6,660 nucleotides of DNA from Syntrophothermus sp. UBA1445 (GTDB lineage: Bacteria > Bacillota > Syntrophomonadia > Syntrophomonadales > DTU052), in the NCBI GenBank assembly GCA_002329495.1, contig DCTH01000089.1:1-6660 (forward strand), in the 5' to 3' direction. A program made the position numbers and the translations under genes. Numbering within the stretch: position 1 is the first letter of the stretch; every line of letters begins with the position of its first letter. Below are positions 1-5,258 of this stretch, in pieces. A model generated the notes under the pieces. That model was not told the origin of the DNA. It ran no database searches and worked only from the letters and a program-made list of their open reading frames with translations.

Positions 1-916
1 GGGTTAAGGTCAGGGTCTTGTCGACAGACTGGAGGGAGGAATATAACCGGCTCACCAGCCTGGTGAACAACTGTCGGTCTGCAGGACTGCTGCTACCGAG
101 TCCTAATCCTTCGAAGTCCAGGTTGACACCATCATATATTTGACTCTCGGCCAGCACCGCAGAAACAAAGTTTTGAACTGCCGAATCATCGGACATCAAA
201 TTGGTTATGGTGTTATCCTTTTCTGTTACGTGTATGACCATCTCGTATCGCAAACCTAAGGTATCGGCTGCTTCCAGGACCTTTTCCCAGCTATCAGGCC
301 TCTGCCAACCGGTATTGCTCCTGGTCAGGAGATTACCCTGAGCATCTACACTATACCAACCCAGGGCCAAATCGCCAATCAGATCCGTGTTGCCCTGATC
401 AAATTCCGGGTATGATTTCCCAAAAAGGTTGGTCCAACTGCTGGTGCGGCTGTCACCTAGTGCATAGAATCCTATGACCGTCATCGCTTTCCGGGGACTG
501 GTGATAGAAACCTCATAGGTTTGACCATTCCAATCCACCTGACAGCCCAGGGACTCCGCAAAAAATCGCAGAGGTATTAGAGTCCGGCCATTAATTATTA
601 TTGGAGACCGGTCCAGACTAACCGCCTGCCCGTTTTGCCAGGCGGTCTGATTTCCAATCTGCAGCACCACAACCATCCCCTCCCGCACCGCAGTGACCTT
701 TTGGGGATCAGGGTCCCAGTTAACCTCAGCATTCAGGGATTCTGCCACTGCTCTAAAGGGTACCATAACCCGGCCGTCCATAATCACTGGAGCCGTCTCG
801 GAAACAACGGGCAGCCCGTCAAGATAAATCCTGATATCCTGAGCACCCGATGCCGGGGCCGGAAGCAACACCATCATGATAACCAACACAACCATCGTTA
901 GTATGTATTTCTTCAA
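1..916 (-). CDS. Secreted stalk-domain / glycoside hydrolase family 18 protein, 3' end cut by window
   Basis: The reading frame stays open from a TTG start at 916-914 to the left edge, giving 305 residues. Residues 1-25 form a signal peptide (MKKYILTM, a hydrophobic stretch, then PAPASGA), so the product should be exported. Residues about 27-137 match the copper amine oxidase N-terminal-like (stalk) domain, with two similar halves: VPFRAVAESLNAEVNWD and IPLRFFAESLGCQVDWN. From about residue 145 a GH18 TIM barrel begins (TVIGFYALGD). It carries the catalytic signature YDGVNLDFE at 261-269, with E269 as presumed acid/base. The first inner Asp of the usual DxxDxDxE motif is Asn here, which as I recall also occurs in spore-type GH18 enzymes of the YaaH/SleL kind. 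The likely role is hydrolysis of N-acetylglucosamine bonds in peptidoglycan or the spore envelope; the exact substrate is inference. TTG is chosen because GAGGTG lies 6 nt upstream, the signal peptide begins there, and an in-frame TAA precedes it. The rest of the barrel is outside the window. Confidence 0.88.
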   Translation of the reverse strand, partial: MKKYILTMVVLVIMMVLLPAPASGAQDIRIYLDGLPVVSETAPVIMDGRVMVPFRAVAESLNAEVNWDPDPQKVTAVREGMVVVLQIGNQTAWQNGQAVSLDRSPIIINGRTLIPLRFFAESLGCQVDWNGQTYEVSITSPRKAMTVIGFYALGDSRTSSWTNLFGKSYPEFDQGNTDLIGDLALGWYSVDAQGNLLTRSNTGWQRPDSWEKVLEAADTLGLRYEMVIHVTEKDNTITNLMSDDSAVQNFVSAVLAESQIYDGVNLDFEGLGLGSSSPADRQLFTRLVSRLYSSLQSVDKTLTLT

Positions 917-922
917 TACTTA

Positions 923-928
923 CACCTC
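923..928 (-). promoter_or_regulatory. Ribosome binding site supporting the TTG start of the GH18 gene
   Basis: GAGGTG on the minus strand stands 6 nt before the TTG at 916-914. An in-frame TAA at 922-920 rules out a longer protein, so this site fixes the start despite the non-ATG codon. Confidence 0.75.
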
Positions 929-964
929 ATTTCGAAGACCCTTAGCTGCATCACTAACAGGGCA

Positions 965-993
965 ATTATGTAGGTCCCAAGTTTCACGGTCAA
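965..993 (-). promoter_or_regulatory. Sigma-A-type promoter for the GH18 gene
   Basis: Minus-strand TTGACC (993-988) and CATAAT (970-965) are separated by exactly 17 nt. Each hexamer differs from the vegetative consensus (TTGACA, TATAAT) at one position. Transcription would start near 958, leaving a leader of about 42 nt that contains the GAGGTG site. This suggests the hydrolase can be expressed in vegetative cells rather than only by a sporulation sigma factor. The match is by eye. Confidence 0.6.
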
Positions 994-1178
994 CTTGTTG
1001 GACCATGTCGCCGCTAAATCCTGAATGGAATTCGATATTCCAATACACCACAATACGGCTCTTTGGTAAAAGATCAATCTTTACCTGATGCCGTCGATTA
1101 ACAGGTGTTCGACGAACCTGACGGGAAGTCCTGGTTAAAACTCAGATTTAACGAGTTGTTTGGTGTCGTAGTGGCATT

Positions 1179-1195
1179 GCAAATGGGCCATTTGC
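1179..1195. repeat. Perfect 17-bp palindrome, operator-like
   Basis: GCAAATGG and its exact reverse complement CCATTTGC are separated by a single G. The size and symmetry suit a dimeric DNA-binding protein. It lies about 53 bp upstream of the tentative -35 of the deacetylase gene and about 185 bp upstream of the GH18 promoter. No U-tract follows, so it is not a terminator. The binding protein is unknown. Confidence 0.45.
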
Positions 1196-1248
1196 CTCCA
1201 ACTGGTAGCATTGGCGTGAATTTGGATGGTCCCAAATGCCTGAAACGA

Positions 1249-1275
1249 TTGGGCTTTTCATGCGTATGTTATGAT
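1249..1275 (+). promoter_or_regulatory. Possible extended -10 promoter for the deacetylase gene
   Basis: TGTTATGAT at 1267-1275 fits the TGnTATAAT extended -10 pattern with one mismatch. A weak -35, TTGGGC, lies at 1249-1254 with a short 15-nt spacer. Transcription would begin near 1282, which suits translation from the ATG at 1320 and would cut into the ribosome site of the alternative TTG at 1293. No convincing sigma-G, sigma-E or sigma-K element was found. Confidence 0.35.
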
Positions 1276-1277
1276 GT

Positions 1278-1284
1278 GGGAAGG
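1278..1284 (+). promoter_or_regulatory. Shine-Dalgarno-like GGGAAGG favouring an alternative TTG start at 1293
   Basis: GGGAAGG lies 8 nt before TTG 1293, a better ribosome site than the weak GTGAG (1305-1309) before ATG 1320. If it is used, the deacetylase gains nine residues (MVAKVSVRF) before MKKILL. The signal peptide would still work, with a longer basic head. Confidence 0.35.
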
Positions 1285-1319
1285 TACAAGAATTGGTTGC
1301 AAAAGTGAGTGTTCGATTT

Positions 1320-2216
1320 ATGAAAAAAATATTGCTGGTTATATTAATATTTTTCTGTGCTATTATACTGAGCGTGCAGGCATCCGGCTGGACAAAAGAT
1401 AACACCGGCAGGCAGAAGGATCCTATGTCCAACAATGCGACGACCACCAGGCCAAACGATCAACCGGATCAGGTTGATCCGCGAAAACCGGTAGTTCTGC
1501 CCATCCTGGGATTGTCCGACTACCTGACGGACCAGCAGGTTAAGAATATGAGTGAGTGGCGGAAGGCAGCGGTAAAACTTGCTGAACAGTATCCGGAACA
1601 GGTGTATTGCAACGGTCCGGCAGACCGGAAGATGGTGTGTTTGACGTTTGATGATGGCCCGGATGCCGAAGTTACACCGCAGGTACTTGATGTCTTGCGG
1701 GATTATAACGTGGAAGCAAACTTCTTTTTCAAGGGTAACCGGGTGAAGAAATACCGGTCAGTGGTGAAACGGGCATTTAACGAAGGCCACCTGGTCTTAA
1801 GTCATGCTTACAGTCATCAGGAACTGGACAAGATGATTCCTTACGACATTTATCGCGAAATAGTTGCTGCCGAAGATGTTATCGCTGCAGTTACCGGGCG
1901 CAAACCTGCTCTGACCAGACCACCCTTCGGGGCGGTAAACGAGGATGTTATCAATGAGTTCACCAAATCCGGCAACAAACTTATACTATGGTCAATTGAT
2001 ACCCTGGACTGGTCACACAAAGACCGCAACCATATTGCCCGCAATGTGCTGGATAACGTCCGAAGCGGGGATATCATTCTCATGCACAGTGATGAGGATA
2101 AAGGAGAGACTGCAGCGGCTCTGCCAATAATCATCGAAGGGTTGCAGGAAAGAGGTTACCAGATTGTGACCCTGGACCAGATGTTGGGGGTTGAGGCATA
2201 CCAGAAACAGGAATAA
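1320..2216 (+). CDS. Exported polysaccharide (peptidoglycan) deacetylase, NodB/CE4 family
   Basis: The 298-residue protein has a signal peptide at 1-21 (MKKILLVILIFF to SVQA). A polar, proline-rich linker runs to about residue 60, then a NodB homology domain from about 104 to 288. The CE4 motifs are in order: TFDDG 109-113 (D111 base, D112 metal ligand), HAYSH 162-166 (two metal His), RPPFG 200-204, DTLDW 227-231 and LMH 254-256 (catalytic H256). All key residues are present, so it should be an active metal-dependent deacetylase removing acetyl groups from N-acetylated wall glycans outside the membrane. Motif 2 reads LSHAYSH instead of the common GNHTYSH, and motif 5 reads MHSDED instead of MHD. 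The substrate, and whether it acts on vegetative wall or spore cortex, cannot be told. The ATG is chosen because the signal peptide begins naturally at MKK; TTG 1293 is a real alternative. It diverges from the GH18 gene, suggesting joint wall remodelling. Confidence 0.87.
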   Translation: MKKILLVILIFFCAIILSVQASGWTKDNTGRQKDPMSNNATTTRPNDQPDQVDPRKPVVLPILGLSDYLTDQQVKNMSEWRKAAVKLAEQYPEQVYCNGPADRKMVCLTFDDGPDAEVTPQVLDVLRDYNVEANFFFKGNRVKKYRSVVKRAFNEGHLVLSHAYSHQELDKMIPYDIYREIVAAEDVIAAVTGRKPALTRPPFGAVNEDVINEFTKSGNKLILWSIDTLDWSHKDRNHIARNVLDNVRSGDIILMHSDEDKGETAAALPIIIEGLQERGYQIVTLDQMLGVEAYQKQE

Positions 2217-2396
2217 ATTACGACGTAGAGAAGTAGTACGAGAGATACCACAAAACTGTTTCGGGCTGCGCTGATACATGAGGATATCCGCTGATATTCT
2301 GTAACATCCACCGATTTTAGCGCATCCGATTGGTATGTATGAAACGCGGGGAAATGCTGAGATAAAATGATGTTATCCGTAACGGTTTATTATGGG

Positions 2397-2426
2397 TTGA
2401 CATATTGTATTGATGGTGAGTATGGA
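2397..2426 (+). promoter_or_regulatory. Sigma-A-like promoter upstream of gin and the tmk-holB-ricT operon
   Basis: A perfect TTGACA lies at 2397-2402. After an 18-nt spacer comes TATGGA at 2421-2426, a moderate -10. Transcription would start near 2433 with a leader of about 75 nt. A vegetative promoter here makes sense because tmk and holB are essential in growing cells and no other promoter was seen downstream. Confidence 0.5.
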
Positions 2427-2448
2427 CCGTGGTTATTAGGGGATAAAT
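2420..2448 (+). promoter_or_regulatory. Possible sigma-F-type forespore promoter for gin
   Basis: GTATG at 2420-2424 fits a sigma-F/G -35 of the GHATR kind. GGGGATAAAT at 2439-2448 resembles the sigma-F -10 GGnnAnAnT with one mismatch, after a 14-nt spacer that is about one base short. In Bacillus subtilis csfB is transcribed by sigma-F, so such a promoter is expected here. It overlaps the sigma-A-like -10. The match is by eye against a loose consensus. Confidence 0.4.
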
Positions 2449-2483
2449 AGCATCAAGGACACCGATTGGGTTTTACCACGGTC
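2425..2483 (+). repeat. Inverted repeat with 9-bp arms in the gin promoter/leader
   Basis: GACCGTGGT (2425-2433) and its exact reverse complement ACCACGGTC (2475-2483) are separated by 41 bp, with start-to-start spacing of 50 bp, about five helical turns. The left arm overlaps the -10 regions, while the right arm ends 10 nt before the gin ribosome site. It could be an operator pair or, in a transcript starting upstream, a leader stem. It is not a terminator, because no U-run follows. Confidence 0.4.
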
Positions 2484-2507
2484 TTGGTTTATTAAGGAAG
2501 GTTAGCT

Positions 2508-2729
2508 ATGACACAAAATCCAGTCTTAAAAGAATTACCGGGGGTTAAAGGTCAATTGCTGCCGGTTTGTGCACTGTGCGAGGAGGTTCCTCCCCGGGGT
2601 ATCGCCGGGGGTTATCTGATTAAGGGGATGTTCCTCTGTGAGACCTGTGAGAGTGCGATTCTGGACCTTAAAGTAGGATCGCATCAATATGAGTTTTACA
2701 TGGAGAGGATTAAGAAGCTGTTAAGATAG
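2508..2729 (+). CDS. csfB: Gin (CsfB), anti-sigma factor of sigma-G/sigma-E
   Basis: This 73-residue protein has a treble-clef-like zinc finger of two CxxC pairs: CALC at 21-24 and CETC at 44-47. They are joined by a short loop (RGIAGGYLIKGMFL), and the C-terminal tail is probably helical (YEFYMERIKKLL, 61-72). Finger spacing, size and the final tail match the Gin/CsfB family. In Bacillus subtilis Gin binds sigma-G in the forespore to prevent early activity and also restrains sigma-E. The protein is cytoplasmic and small enough to act by binding only. The start is clear, with AAGGAAGG (2494-2501) 6 nt before the ATG. Its place at the head of the decarboxylase-tmk-holB group is the same as in B. 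subtilis, which supports the call. The N-terminal 20 residues look less conserved. Expression is probably from the sigma-F-like and/or sigma-A-like signals just upstream. Confidence 0.85.
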   Translation: MTQNPVLKELPGVKGQLLPVCALCEEVPPRGIAGGYLIKGMFLCETCESAILDLKVGSHQYEFYMERIKKLLR

Positions 2730-2737
2730 TTGGTTTT

Positions 2738-2743
2738 GGGGAG
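2738..2743 (+). promoter_or_regulatory. Ribosome binding site selecting the GTG start of the decarboxylase gene
   Basis: GGGGAG lies 10 nt before GTG 2754. The in-frame TTG codons at 2730 and 2736 have no ribosome site at a useful distance, and they would add residues outside the family's usual N-terminus. Confidence 0.55.
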
Positions 2744-2753
2744 TTACCAAGTT

Positions 2754-4184
2754 GTGAATATCCCGATTTACGATGCATTAAGGAAATACTGCCAGGAGAA
2801 GAATGCTCTGTTACATATGCCGGGCCACAAGGGTGGTCTGGGGTTTACCCTGGCTGAGTTCCAGGCTATCGGGGCCCTGGACTTTACGGAAGTACCGGGG
2901 TTGGATGACCTTCATGATCCCCGGGGAGTTTTACTGGAAGCCCAACAACTGGCAGCTGAAGCATGGGGGGCTGAAAAAAGCCTCTTTTTGGTGAATGGGG
3001 CTACCTCAGGTATCCACAGTTTGCTGCTGGCTATGGGGGAGGGAGTGAGGGTTATCCTACCCAGAAACGCCCACCGTTCGTTTCTGGGCGGCCTCATACT
3101 CTCCGGAGGTCGGCCGGAATTCGTGGAGTGCGAGATCGACCCCGAACTGGGGGCAGCACTCTCCGTAAGGCCGGAAAAATACCGGGACAAGCTGGAATCG
3201 TGCAGTGATATAAAGGGGGGCTTTCTGGTTAGCCCAACCTATTACGGCACGGTGAACGAGATTAAAAGTATCACCCGGATGCTGGGGGAGCGGGGGATTC
3301 CTCTGATGGTCGATGAGGCCCATGGGGCTCATCTGGCCTTTCATCCCGACTATCCGGATTCAGCCCTGCGTGAGGGAGCCCAGGCCGTAGTCCATGGGCT
3401 GCATAAGACGATGCCGGTCTTGACCCAGGCAGGTATCCTACACCTGGCGGCGGATTTTCCCTGGAGTGCCAGGGTACAAGCCAGCCATGACCTGCTTACC
3501 TCCACCAGCCCATCCTACCCGTTGATGGCCTCGATTGACATTGGCCGGGCGATGATGCAGGAGCATGGCCGGGAGATGTTGGAGCAGGCTAAAGCCCGGG
3601 CTGAGAGGTGTCGCCGGGAGATCAACAGGATACCCGGCTTTAACTCCCGCAGCCACGAGTTTCTGGAGATCGATGGGGTAGCCGGGCATGATCCCTTGAA
3701 GGTTGTGGTAGAAATAACTGATCTGGAGCTTGACGGGTATCAGTTATCCCACCACCTGCGAATGGGGTATGGTATCCAGGTCGAACTCGCTGGCGAAAAC
3801 CATATCCTGGCTTTGTTTTCACCGGTTAACTCCGAAGAAGACTGGGATACCCTGATTTTCGCTTTGCAGGAAATTTCTCGACAGAGTGCCCACCACCCCA
3901 GAAAGAGAAACATCGGTCCGGGCCTGCCGGCGATACCACCACTGGCAATTACTCCCCGCGAGTCATTTCTGTCTCCCCATAAAACTGTTATGATTAAAGA
4001 ATCAAAAGGAATGATATCAGCAGAGATGGTGGCGGCTTATCCACCGGGCATTCCCTGTTTGATACCCGGAGAAATAATAACTGCTGAAGTGGTCGATTAC
4101 CTAATATACCTTAAGTTAAGGGGGATTCCGGTCCACGGGTTACGAGACCGCAGTCTGCAGCGCATACAGGTGGTAAACATATGA
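2754..4184 (+). CDS. PLP-dependent Orn/Lys/Arg decarboxylase family protein (YaaO-like)
   Basis: This 476-residue protein belongs to the fold-type I basic amino acid decarboxylases (group III). Residues 3-28 have the family opening, with PIYDALRKY and HMPGHKGG (21-28). DLHDPRG is at 52-58, NGATSG (81-86) is the cofactor-phosphate loop, and PTYYG is at 161-165. DEAHGAH (187-193) holds the Asp that pairs with the pyridine nitrogen and a ring-stacking His. HGLHKT (214-219) holds the PLP-binding Lys, K218. The C-terminal domain keeps the AAYPPGIPCLIPGE segment (428-440). It should release CO2 from arginine, lysine or ornithine to make agmatine, cadaverine or putrescine in the cytosol; the substrate is not evident. 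It is the shorter form, without the N-terminal response-regulator-like wing of the inducible enterobacterial enzymes. GTG 2754 is preferred. The stop overlaps the tmk ATG by 4 bp (ATGA). The position between gin and tmk equals that of yaaO. Confidence 0.88.
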   Translation: MNIPIYDALRKYCQEKNALLHMPGHKGGLGFTLAEFQAIGALDFTEVPGLDDLHDPRGVLLEAQQLAAEAWGAEKSLFLVNGATSGIHSLLLAMGEGVRVILPRNAHRSFLGGLILSGGRPEFVECEIDPELGAALSVRPEKYRDKLESCSDIKGGFLVSPTYYGTVNEIKSITRMLGERGIPLMVDEAHGAHLAFHPDYPDSALREGAQAVVHGLHKTMPVLTQAGILHLAADFPWSARVQASHDLLTSTSPSYPLMASIDIGRAMMQEHGREMLEQAKARAERCRREINRIPGFNSRSHEFLEIDGVAGHDPLKVVVEITDLELDGYQLSHHLRMGYGIQVELAGENHILALFSPVNSEEDWDTLIFALQEISRQSAHHPRKRNIGPGLPAIPPLAITPRESFLSPHKTVMIKESKGMISAEMVAAYPPGIPCLIPGEIITAEVVDYLIYLKLRGIPVHGLRDRSLQRIQVVNI

Positions 4185-4816
4185 GCAAAGGTCTGTTGAT
4201 AAGCTTTGAAGGAATAGATGGGGCTGGTAAGACCACGCAGATAAAAACCCTGGCCTGCGCCCTGGAGGATCAGGGTTACAAGGTCTCGACTCTGAGGGAA
4301 CCCGGTGGTACTGACATCTCCGAGAGCATCCGCGATCTGTTGCTGGATGCTCGCAATCAGATCAACCCTATGGCGGAAGCCATGTTGTACGCGGCCGCCC
4401 GTGCCCAACTGGTGCAGGACGTTGTTCGGCCGTTATTGGCTCAGGGCACAATTGTGCTGGCTGACCGTTTTATCGACTCAACCATCGCTTATCAGGGCTA
4501 TGGGCGGGGGTTAAGCATTGAAGGTCTGCACCAATTGAACCACCTGGCTACCGGCGGGTTGCAACCTGATTTGACGATACTGCTTGACATACTGCCGGAG
4601 TCGGGCAGCAGGCGGAGGCAGGGGTCACTCTTTGATCGAATTGAGCAGGAGGGCCTTGCTTTTCAGGAGCGCGTCAGGCAGGGTTATTTGGAGATGGCCA
4701 GAGTTATGCCAAGAATTAGGGTGATTGACGGAAGCCTTCCGGTGGAGAAGATTTCAGATATAATAATAGACGTAGTAACCAGATTCTTGAAAGGTGATTT
4801 ACGGGTTGAGAGTTGA
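4181..4816 (+). CDS. tmk: Thymidylate kinase
   Basis: This 211-residue protein, of normal family length, phosphorylates dTMP to dTDP with ATP, an essential cytosolic step toward dTTP. The P-loop GIDGAGKT is at 11-18. REPGGT (39-44) lies in the substrate site. DRFIDS (95-100) is the DR[YF]xxS thymidylate kinase signature, followed by AYQGYGRGL (103-111). The LID region from about 144 to 166 (SRRRQGSLFDRIEQEG) supplies arginines toward the phosphates. All catalytic elements are intact. AGGTGG (4168-4173) lies 7 nt before the ATG, which overlaps the decarboxylase stop as ATGA, suggesting coupled translation. The 3' end contains the ribosome site and start of yaaR. Beside holB it follows the common Firmicute pairing of dTTP supply with replication. 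Confidence 0.96.
   Translation: MSKGLLISFEGIDGAGKTTQIKTLACALEDQGYKVSTLREPGGTDISESIRDLLLDARNQINPMAEAMLYAAARAQLVQDVVRPLLAQGTIVLADRFIDSTIAYQGYGRGLSIEGLHQLNHLATGGLQPDLTILLDILPESGSRRRQGSLFDRIEQEGLAFQERVRQGYLEMARVMPRIRVIDGSLPVEKISDIIIDVVTRFLKGDLRVES
4791..4797 (+). promoter_or_regulatory. Ribosome binding site inside tmk that selects the yaaR TTG start
   Basis: AAGGTGA, a strong match to the 16S tail complement, lies 8 nt before TTG 4806. The upstream in-frame GTG at 4794 lies inside this site, so it is not a likely start. Confidence 0.65.
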
Positions 4817-5258
4817 GCGCAACCGAAAAAATCCGAGGAACTTTACGTTATCAAGTACAAAGGGAATAAAAGAGGTCAAACCCACTTTTCGCGGTGAGTT
4901 TTCTCAGGAGTTGATGGAAAAAGAGGACCATCTTTACCGGACCCGGATGCAGGAGATCCTGGGGGAGATCGACAGCATCAGTGACCGGCTGGCCCGAAAC
5001 CTGAACCTGAACGATCTGATCAAGTACAAACAGCTGGTGCAGAGGTTTCTTAAAGAAGCTACTGCCCGTGCCTATCTGGTAAATCAGGAAAGATCATTTA
5101 CCCGCCGCGGCGCCCGTTCGATTCTCGTATCCATTGAAAGAGTCAATCATGAAGTAGAAGAGATCTTGAGCGGATTTACCGCCCGAAGGAACGAACCGGT
5201 GGAGGTTCTGGCGGCTTTGGATAAGATCCGCGGGTTATTGGTGGACTTATTGGCATGA
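4806..5258 (+). CDS. yaaR: YaaR family protein (DUF327)
   Basis: This 150-residue cytoplasmic protein has no signal peptide or membrane segment. It has a basic, probably disordered N-terminus (MRVERNRKNPRNF), then a mostly helical body from about residue 30. The family core is visible at about 60-90 (SDRLARNLNLNDLIKYKQLV, then QRFLKEATARAYLV). The C-terminal helix ends in LDKIRGLLVDLL, like the end of B. subtilis YaaR. Size, helical pattern and position between tmk and holB support assignment to DUF327; no biochemical function is firmly known to me. TTG 4806 is chosen because of AAGGTGA 8 nt upstream, and it gives an 11-bp overlap with tmk. The stop overlaps the holB ATG (ATGA). The gene usually found between tmk and yaaR in Bacillus, yaaQ, is missing. 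Confidence 0.82.
   Translation: MRVERNRKNPRNFTLSSTKGIKEVKPTFRGEFSQELMEKEDHLYRTRMQEILGEIDSISDRLARNLNLNDLIKYKQLVQRFLKEATARAYLVNQERSFTRRGARSILVSIERVNHEVEEILSGFTARRNEPVEVLAALDKIRGLLVDLLA

Larger units (their letters stand above)
917..1319. other. Divergent intergenic region between GH18 and deacetylase genes
   Basis: These 403 bp separate the two divergent starts. They hold the minus-strand promoter at 965-993, a plus-strand extended -10 signal at 1267-1275, a perfect palindrome at 1179-1195, a 6-bp hairpin (ATTTGG/CCAAAT, 1220-1237) and clustered short inverted repeats at 1093-1120. Several frames stay open for 60-100 codons, but none has a good ribosome site or a recognisable domain, and they overlap the promoters. 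I therefore see no gene here. Confidence 0.6.
2217..2507. other. Intergenic region upstream of gin
   Basis: These 291 bp hold no ORF with a credible start or domain. The left half shows only small structures: two direct copies of CGCTGATA 20 bp apart (2269-2276, 2289-2296) flanking the palindrome GGATATCC (2282-2289). No stem followed by a U-run was found after the deacetylase stop, so its terminator is not identified. The right half, from about 2397, holds the promoter-like signals and the inverted repeat before gin. Confidence 0.6.

Noticed and set aside
635..1088. Two plus-strand frames overlapping the GH18 gene and its promoter
   Set aside because: They are antisense to the well-supported stalk domain and signal peptide coding sequence, and they have no domains.
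920..1141. Minus-strand frame open for 73 codons, ending in TAA just before the GH18 start
   Set aside because: The translation looks protein-like (for example RIVVYWNIEFHSGF), but it has no ATG or ribosome site near its beginning. It overlaps the strong promoter at 965-993 and matches no family I know.
1255..1275. CATGCGTA as a sigma-E/G/K -10 for the deacetylase gene
   Set aside because: Only CAT and one or two other positions fit, and no matching -35 was found at the right distance.
1105..1308. Plus-strand 67-codon frame in the divergent region
   Set aside because: There is no convincing ribosome site and no recognisable domain. It covers the palindrome and the deacetylase promoter, so it is most likely chance.
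1148..1447. Minus-strand 99-codon frame across the deacetylase start
   Set aside because: It is antisense to the signal peptide region of a clear gene, with no motif or ribosome site. It is a shadow frame.
2269..2296. Direct repeat CGCTGATA twice with 20-bp period, as a CRISPR-like or regulator site
   Set aside because: There are only two 8-bp copies and no further units, so this is not an array and is weak as an operator.
2361..2385. GATAA/TTATC and CCGT/ACGG short inverted repeats as a terminator for the deacetylase gene
   Set aside because: The stems are only 4-5 bp and no U-run follows, so they do not make a rho-independent terminator.
2730..2753. TTG 2730 or TTG 2736 as the decarboxylase start
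   Set aside because: Neither has a well-placed ribosome site, and the family N-terminus begins at NIPIYDAL right after GTG 2754.
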